Source: JBFGCA01 sp041567315
GTDB lineage: Bacteria; Acidobacteriota; Thermoanaerobaculia; Multivoradales; JAHEKO01
NCBI GenBank assembly: GCA_041567315.1
Contig: JBFGCA010000177.1
Coordinates: 1 to 6,157, forward strand
Length of the DNA: 6,157 nucleotides
Direction of reading: 5' to 3'
Below, piece by piece: positions 6,020-6,157 of this stretch. The notes beneath the pieces were generated by a model. It searched no databases. It was not told the DNA's origin and was given only the letters and a program-made list of their open reading frames with translations. The first letter of the stretch is position 1. Each line of letters starts with the position of its first letter. A program made the translations under genes and the position numbers.

Positions 6020-6157
6020 CGAGCCGAGGCGCGCCTCCGCTTCGCCGACTCCCCCGCCGGCTGGCAGGACGGACACCAGAAACACTTGCGCCCACCGATG
6101 GGCTCCGCCTCGAGCCGTGCCCCGCAGACCCGGCACGGTCGGCCGCCGCGGCGGTCG
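6016..6157 (-). CDS. Fpg/Nei-family DNA glycosylase, C-terminal zinc finger (partial)
   Basis: Only the last 46 residues are in the window; the gene continues beyond the right edge. They contain C8-x2-C11-x16-C28-x2-C31 (numbered from the first complete codon), exactly the zinc-finger spacing of E. coli Fpg (MutM). CRVCG is identical and CPSCQ closes the finger. R23 sits where Fpg has its conserved DNA-contacting zinc-finger arginine (Arg258 in E. coli). The enzyme family removes oxidised bases such as 8-oxoguanine or oxidised pyrimidines and nicks the abasic site. The catalytic N-terminal Pro and Glu lie outside the window, so Fpg cannot be told from Nei. After the finger there is an unusual basic tail of about 15 residues (AKRRRASAR end). 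The TGA overlaps the photolyase ATG (ATGA), which indicates translational coupling in one DNA-repair operon. Confidence 0.9.
   Translation of the reverse strand, partial: DRRGGRPCRVCGARLEAEPIGGRKCFWCPSCQPAGESAKRRRASAR

Noticed and set aside
4314..6095. Minus-strand 593-aa open frame offset from the photolyase
   Set aside because: It shares DNA with the photolyase in another frame, and its Arg/Ala/Gly/Pro-rich text shows no family motif.
6020..6136. Longer photolyase start at 6136 (GTG), adding 39 residues
   Set aside because: Those codons read the DNA of the Fpg/Nei zinc finger out of frame. The ATG at 6019 in the ATGA overlap is the natural start, and the conserved photolyase text begins well after it.
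1..6157. CRISPR array, tRNA, rRNA, transposase or phage genes
   Set aside because: No regularly spaced direct repeats, cloverleaf, rRNA-like tract or transposase/integrase motif was seen on either strand.

Overview
This is a very GC-rich bacterial window with strong G/C bias at third codon positions, tight minus-strand gene packing and a multiheme-type cytochrome c. That combination suggests an environmental Acidobacteriota- or Myxococcota-like organism, but this rests on general style only and no single marker fixes the taxon.

Layout from left to right. A short leader (1-68) holds a perfect hairpin and a strong Shine-Dalgarno. It leads into a plus-strand gene of unknown function (69-941), which is rich in polar residues and lacks cysteine. 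This gene converges on a minus-strand gene for a small secreted protein of unknown function (1121-1615), and a 10-bp hairpin at 1077-1104 lies just beyond that gene's stop. A 316-bp gap (1616-1931) follows and contains operator-like TTGGATAG repeats. Next, on the minus strand, comes the C-terminal part of a periplasmic multiheme cytochrome c-like protein (1932-about 3122). It is joined, out of frame, to the first about 61 codons of an unrelated gene that starts at 3304 and may encode an alpha/beta hydrolase. A 177-bp intergenic stretch (3305-3481), flanked by an imperfect inverted repeat, separates this chimeric locus from the main gene of the window.

The main gene (3482-6019, minus, 845 aa) is a two-domain fusion. 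Its N-terminal half is a class II CPD photolyase with an intact tryptophan electron-transfer triad and active-site Asn. Its C-terminal half is a renalase-like FAD/NAD(P)-binding oxidoreductase. The start codon overlaps the stop of the upstream gene by ATGA. The upstream gene enters from the right edge and ends in a textbook Fpg/Nei zinc finger (C-x2-C-x16-C-x2-C). The right part of the window is therefore a translationally coupled DNA-repair operon in which base excision of oxidised purines is followed by light-driven repair of pyrimidine dimers.

The observations most worth a second look are the photolyase-renalase fusion, its coupling to an Fpg/Nei glycosylase, and the hydrolase-cytochrome junction, which is either a real deletion or an assembly chimera.
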